Below are positions 50,926 through 52,915 of a DNA stretch of 52,915 nucleotides, piece after piece. The stretch's first letter is position 1. The number at the start of each line of letters is the position of its first letter. The DNA is taken from NCBI GenBank assembly GCA_002839355.1, contig PGXW01000032.1:1-52915 (forward strand), given 5' to 3'. Origin of the DNA: Spirochaetae bacterium HGW-Spirochaetae-2. Lineage in GTDB: Bacteria > Spirochaetota > Spirochaetia > Sphaerochaetales > Sphaerochaetaceae. Under the pieces are notes generated by a model, which did no database searches, was not told the DNA's origin, and was given only the letters and a program-made list of their open reading frames with translations. The translations under genes and the position numbers were made by a program.

Positions 50926-51117
50926 ATGATGATATTTGGAATCCTTGGGACCCTCTTGATAATGTATCTGTTGTTCAGAACGGATATGTTCGGTAGAAAA
51001 GATGATTCCTTCCGTAAAGGAACCGATGAGGCGCTCGAAGCGCTCAGTAAGCGATATGCACAAGGGACCCTCTCACGGGAGGAATACCTCAGCATGAGAG
51101 AAGACATCTCGAATTGA
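50926..51117 (+). CDS. SHOCT-domain small membrane protein (1)
   Basis: A 63-aa protein: one membrane helix (MIFGILGTLLIMYLLF) and a C-terminal SHOCT domain, ALEALSKRYAQGTLSREEYLSMREDI. SHOCT is a short helical oligomerising or membrane-linking module. GGAGG six bases upstream fixes the ATG at 50926. It is the first of a row of SHOCT genes behind a CsoR-like operator, so it is probably metal induced. Confidence 0.85.
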   Translation: MMIFGILGTLLIMYLLFRTDMFGRKDDSFRKGTDEALEALSKRYAQGTLSREEYLSMREDISN

Positions 51118-51132
51118 TGATGGAGGAATGGT

Positions 51133-51387
51133 ATGCACGGCTTATATTACGGTCTTGGCAATGTCGGCGGATGCGGTTGGTTCGGGTCCGACTGGTGGTC
51201 CCGGGGGATGATGATCGGATTGTTGCTCATTGGGGTGACGGTCGTCGTGCTTCTTGCGGTGCATCTCTCACATCGGAACAGGTCCAATTCTGGCAGTTTG
51301 GAGGCAATCGCGCTACTTAAAAACAGATATGCCGATGGTGAGATCGATCGCGAGCTGTTTGAGAAGATGAAGAAAGACCTTCGTTGA
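51133..51387 (+). CDS. SHOCT-domain small membrane protein (2)
   Basis: An 84-aa protein with a Gly/Trp-rich start (GCGWFGSDWWSRG), one membrane helix (MMIGLLLIGVTVVVLLAVHL) and a SHOCT end AIALLKNRYADGEIDRELFEKMKKDL. GGAGG precedes the ATG, 15 bases after the previous gene. It clearly belongs to the same operon as its neighbours, and the paralogous SHOCT ends show they arose by duplication. Confidence 0.87.
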   Translation: MHGLYYGLGNVGGCGWFGSDWWSRGMMIGLLLIGVTVVVLLAVHLSHRNRSNSGSLEAIALLKNRYADGEIDRELFEKMKKDLR

Positions 51388-51403
51388 AGAGGATCTTGCC
51401 AAT

Positions 51404-51496
51404 TTGGAAATTGTATTTGAGATGATCAAGAAGAGATATGCCCCACGTGATATCACCTGGGAAGAGTTCGACTCGATGAAGAGAAATCTTTCGTAG
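51404..51496 (+). CDS. SHOCT-only microprotein or fragment
   Basis: Directly after the previous gene, in another frame, 30 codons from a TTG (51404) encode a bare SHOCT motif: VFEMIKKRYAPRDITWEEFD and SMKRNLS. AGAGGA lies ten bases upstream. It could be a tiny real gene or the orphaned second SHOCT domain of the 51133 protein after a frame change. The conservation of the SHOCT pattern in an otherwise unannotated gap is what supports it. Confidence 0.5.
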   Translation: MEIVFEMIKKRYAPRDITWEEFDSMKRNLS

Positions 51497-51510
51497 AAGG
51501 AGACAACAAA

Positions 51511-52230
51511 TTGAAGAAAATATTCGTAATAACCTTGAGTATCATGTTCCTGATCGTGGGAACAACACTCTGGGCGCAGGAAGAAGAAGGACACGGCAGA
51601 ACTGCCGACGTGATCCTCAACGAAATCAAACAGGTGCAAGGCGTGACAAGTATCACGCTCATCGATCCCGACCTGATACGTCCGGCTCTACTTGAGGAAC
51701 TGGGTGATGCGGTCATGGATCTCATGATCGCCGATGAAGAGCGACACGGATGGATGGATGAGATGATGGGAGGAGAAGGATCCGAGCAACTAGCATCGAC
51801 CCACCGTTGGATTGCCTACAACTACCTCCAGAACGACGGGAAGCTCGACACGTGGGGACCCGGCATGGGCGGATACGGCTTTATGGGACCGGGAATGATG
51901 GGAGGTTGGAGCCGTAACGCGCGTTACAACCCCACCTCATCCAACTATGGATGGGGCTATGGTCCCGGTAGCATGATGGGCTGGTCAGGCAATTGGTGGA
52001 GCTGGATCGCGATTATCGTGATACTTGTTGTCATTGCAGTTGTTGTAGTCGCTCTCGTACGGTCTCGCCGAAGTGGCCCCGACAGTTCCAGCGATGTCCT
52101 GGAAATTCTTCGCAGCCGCTACGCCGAAGGCAAGATTACCCGCGGCATGGGTGCCGCCAATCGGATATTTTTTTCTGCAAAAGCCTTTATTCCGATGGAT
52201 ATCTCCCATATACTGGAAGGCGAGAAATAA
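51511..52230 (+). CDS. Exported Met/Gly/Trp-rich protein with membrane helix and SHOCT-like end
   Basis: A 239-aa protein starting at TTG with AAGGAG upstream. The signal peptide is IFVITLSIMFLIVGTTLWAQ. A helical domain (EIKQVQGVTSITLIDP, LLEELGDAVMDLMI) with ERHGWMDEMMGGEG follows, then a stretch rich in Gly, Met, Trp and Tyr (about 115-165), a membrane helix (WSWIAIIVILVVIAVVVVALV) and DVLEILRSRYAEGKITRG, a SHOCT beginning whose second half is replaced by a different tail. Met/His-rich extracytoplasmic parts suit copper binding, which fits the region. Confidence 0.8.
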   Translation: MKKIFVITLSIMFLIVGTTLWAQEEEGHGRTADVILNEIKQVQGVTSITLIDPDLIRPALLEELGDAVMDLMIADEERHGWMDEMMGGEGSEQLASTHRWIAYNYLQNDGKLDTWGPGMGGYGFMGPGMMGGWSRNARYNPTSSNYGWGYGPGSMMGWSGNWWSWIAIIVILVVIAVVVVALVRSRRSGPDSSSDVLEILRSRYAEGKITRGMGAANRIFFSAKAFIPMDISHILEGEK

Positions 52231-52244
52231 TCGGGAGGTCCTGT

Positions 52245-52532
52245 ATGAACAGTTCTCAAAAGAATGGGGACAGTATCCATGTATCCGTCTGTACCGGTAC
52301 CAACTGCGCGTTCCGAGGAGCTTCCCAGCTTGTGGAAGCTTTACGCGCCGAGAAGGATATCCAGGAACATTGCATCATCGACGAGATGTCCTGTCCCAAT
52401 AAAGTCTGCGATCACTCGAGGAGATCTCCTGTTGTGAAAATCGATGGCGATTATATTCTCGAGGCGAAACTGGAAGCGATCATGGACGATGTGCATACCC
52501 GAATAGAGAAGAAGCGGGAGGCAAAGCCATGA
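52245..52532 (+). CDS. [2Fe-2S] thioredoxin-like ferredoxin
   Basis: A 95-aa protein of the NuoE/2Fe-2S thioredoxin-like fold. The cluster Cys are C16 and C21 (CTGTNC) and C50 and C55 (CPNKVC), a C-x4-C...C-x4-C arrangement, followed by VVKIDGDYI as in hydrogenase-linked ferredoxins. GGGAGG precedes the ATG at 52245. The stop overlaps the next gene by ATGA, so it is coupled to the hydrogenase-like protein and is its likely electron partner. Confidence 0.82.
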   Translation: MNSSQKNGDSIHVSVCTGTNCAFRGASQLVEALRAEKDIQEHCIIDEMSCPNKVCDHSRRSPVVKIDGDYILEAKLEAIMDDVHTRIEKKREAKP

Positions 52533-52915
52533 GTGAGATCGGCGTAAAACGGGTATTTGAACGGATGCGGGGAATCTATACTCCTGTGACCGATCTCCGT
52601 AGGCGGTTGCTCATGGAGACAGTACGATTCATACTTGACGGAAAGAAACCCTCGGAAATAGAGTCCCTCCCATTCAGTATCATCGAAATGGGAAACCCGA
52701 TGTACCGTTGCTGTTCATACCGGGAACTTTCCATCGTGAAGCAACGTCTCAGGTTGGCCTTCGGCCTGCCGCTTGTGGAGGAACGGGAGCATATTCCGGT
52801 CTCCAGCGGAATCGAAAAGGCCTTCACCAGTGAAAAGATCATCGAGACTCCCCTGGTCAACGTCATCCGCGCCGCATGCGAGAAATGTCCCGAGGATCAG
52901 GTTATCGTCACCGAC
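52529..52915 (+). CDS. Monomeric [FeFe]-hydrogenase-like protein, N-terminal part
   Basis: The first 129 residues of a protein cut by the window edge. VFERMRGIYTPVTDLRRR, the segment IIEMGNPMYRCCSYRELSIV, and KQRLRLAFGLPLVEE match, as I recall, the N-terminal region of monomeric (group B/sensory-like) [FeFe] hydrogenases, where N-P-x-Y-R-C-C-x-Y-x-E is diagnostic; the 4Fe-4S and H-cluster domains would follow beyond the window. Coupled to the [2Fe-2S] protein by a 4-nt overlap. Activity cannot be judged from this part. Confidence 0.7.
   Translation, partial: MSEIGVKRVFERMRGIYTPVTDLRRRLLMETVRFILDGKKPSEIESLPFSIIEMGNPMYRCCSYRELSIVKQRLRLAFGLPLVEEREHIPVSSGIEKAFTSEKIIETPLVNVIRAACEKCPEDQVIVTD

Overview
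The window reads as a chromosomal segment of a Gram-negative (diderm) bacterium. My best guess is a spirochaete of the Sphaerochaeta/Treponema type. The hints are a long-form PRPP synthetase with an N-terminal extension, paired XRE regulators with the FWKR(I/V)DS start, an RND / LolA-like / outer-membrane-barrel operon, and small barrels ending in Phe. This placement is inference from family style; there is no rRNA or tRNA in the window to fix it.

Layout. 0.1-4.4 kb, all on the minus strand: ribulokinase (araB) with its own promoter and terminator, two GNAT acetyltransferases, a stand-alone TIR-domain protein and a rubrerythrin. 4.4-5.0 kb is non-coding and carries three copies of an 89-bp tandem repeat. 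5.0-13.6 kb is visibly AT-richer and is a signalling island: a NarL-type response regulator, a degenerate membrane histidine kinase, two paralogous XRE regulators, a 1,086-aa hybrid kinase (PAS/GAF/HisKA/HATPase/REC/HPt) and an overlapping REC-HD-GYP c-di-GMP phosphodiesterase. 13.7-18.8 kb: a membrane Fe-S protein, Fe-alcohol dehydrogenase plus a UPF0303 protein, an ATP-grasp ligase, a GNAT and a FemAB-like transferase. 18.9-25.2 kb is a tight plus-strand operon: RND transporter, LolA-like periplasmic protein, outer-membrane barrel, DUF2147 and a membrane LuxR regulator. Each of the first two junctions overlaps by 4 nt.

25.2-32.0 kb is a minus-strand, translationally coupled operon: nucleotide-sugar dehydratase (CapD/WbpM type), a specialised NusG paralogue, sbcD and sbcC, with a large hairpin upstream. 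32.2-38.5 kb: aminotransferase, prs (its N-terminal coding part lies in a frame without a normal start), a small barrel, argH, a lipoprotein and thioredoxin. 38.6-45.9 kb: accessory genes. These are a membrane protein, a decayed alpha/beta hydrolase, a TetR regulator with twin operators facing a membrane protein, two AAA_14/DUF4143 ATPases, DUF2200 and a baeRF protein. 45.9-47.9 kb: an odd SSB ending in poly-Lys, a serine recombinase and a decayed copy of its 3' end.

47.9-52.9 kb is a metal-response region: csoR on an apparently leaderless promoter with the operator between -35 and -10, an LDCC-motif protein, and a CopB-type ATPase whose N-terminus is a 14-unit His-rich minisatellite. A second CsoR-like operator follows, then a run of SHOCT-domain small proteins, a [2Fe-2S] protein and the start of a monomeric [FeFe]-hydrogenase-like protein cut by the window edge. 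The most unusual signals are the His-repeat pump with its duplicated operator, the NusG paralogue in the sugar/sbcCD operon with a leader hairpin, the prs start problem, and the signalling island with AT palindromes and poorly led regulators. I saw no CRISPR array, tRNA or rRNA.
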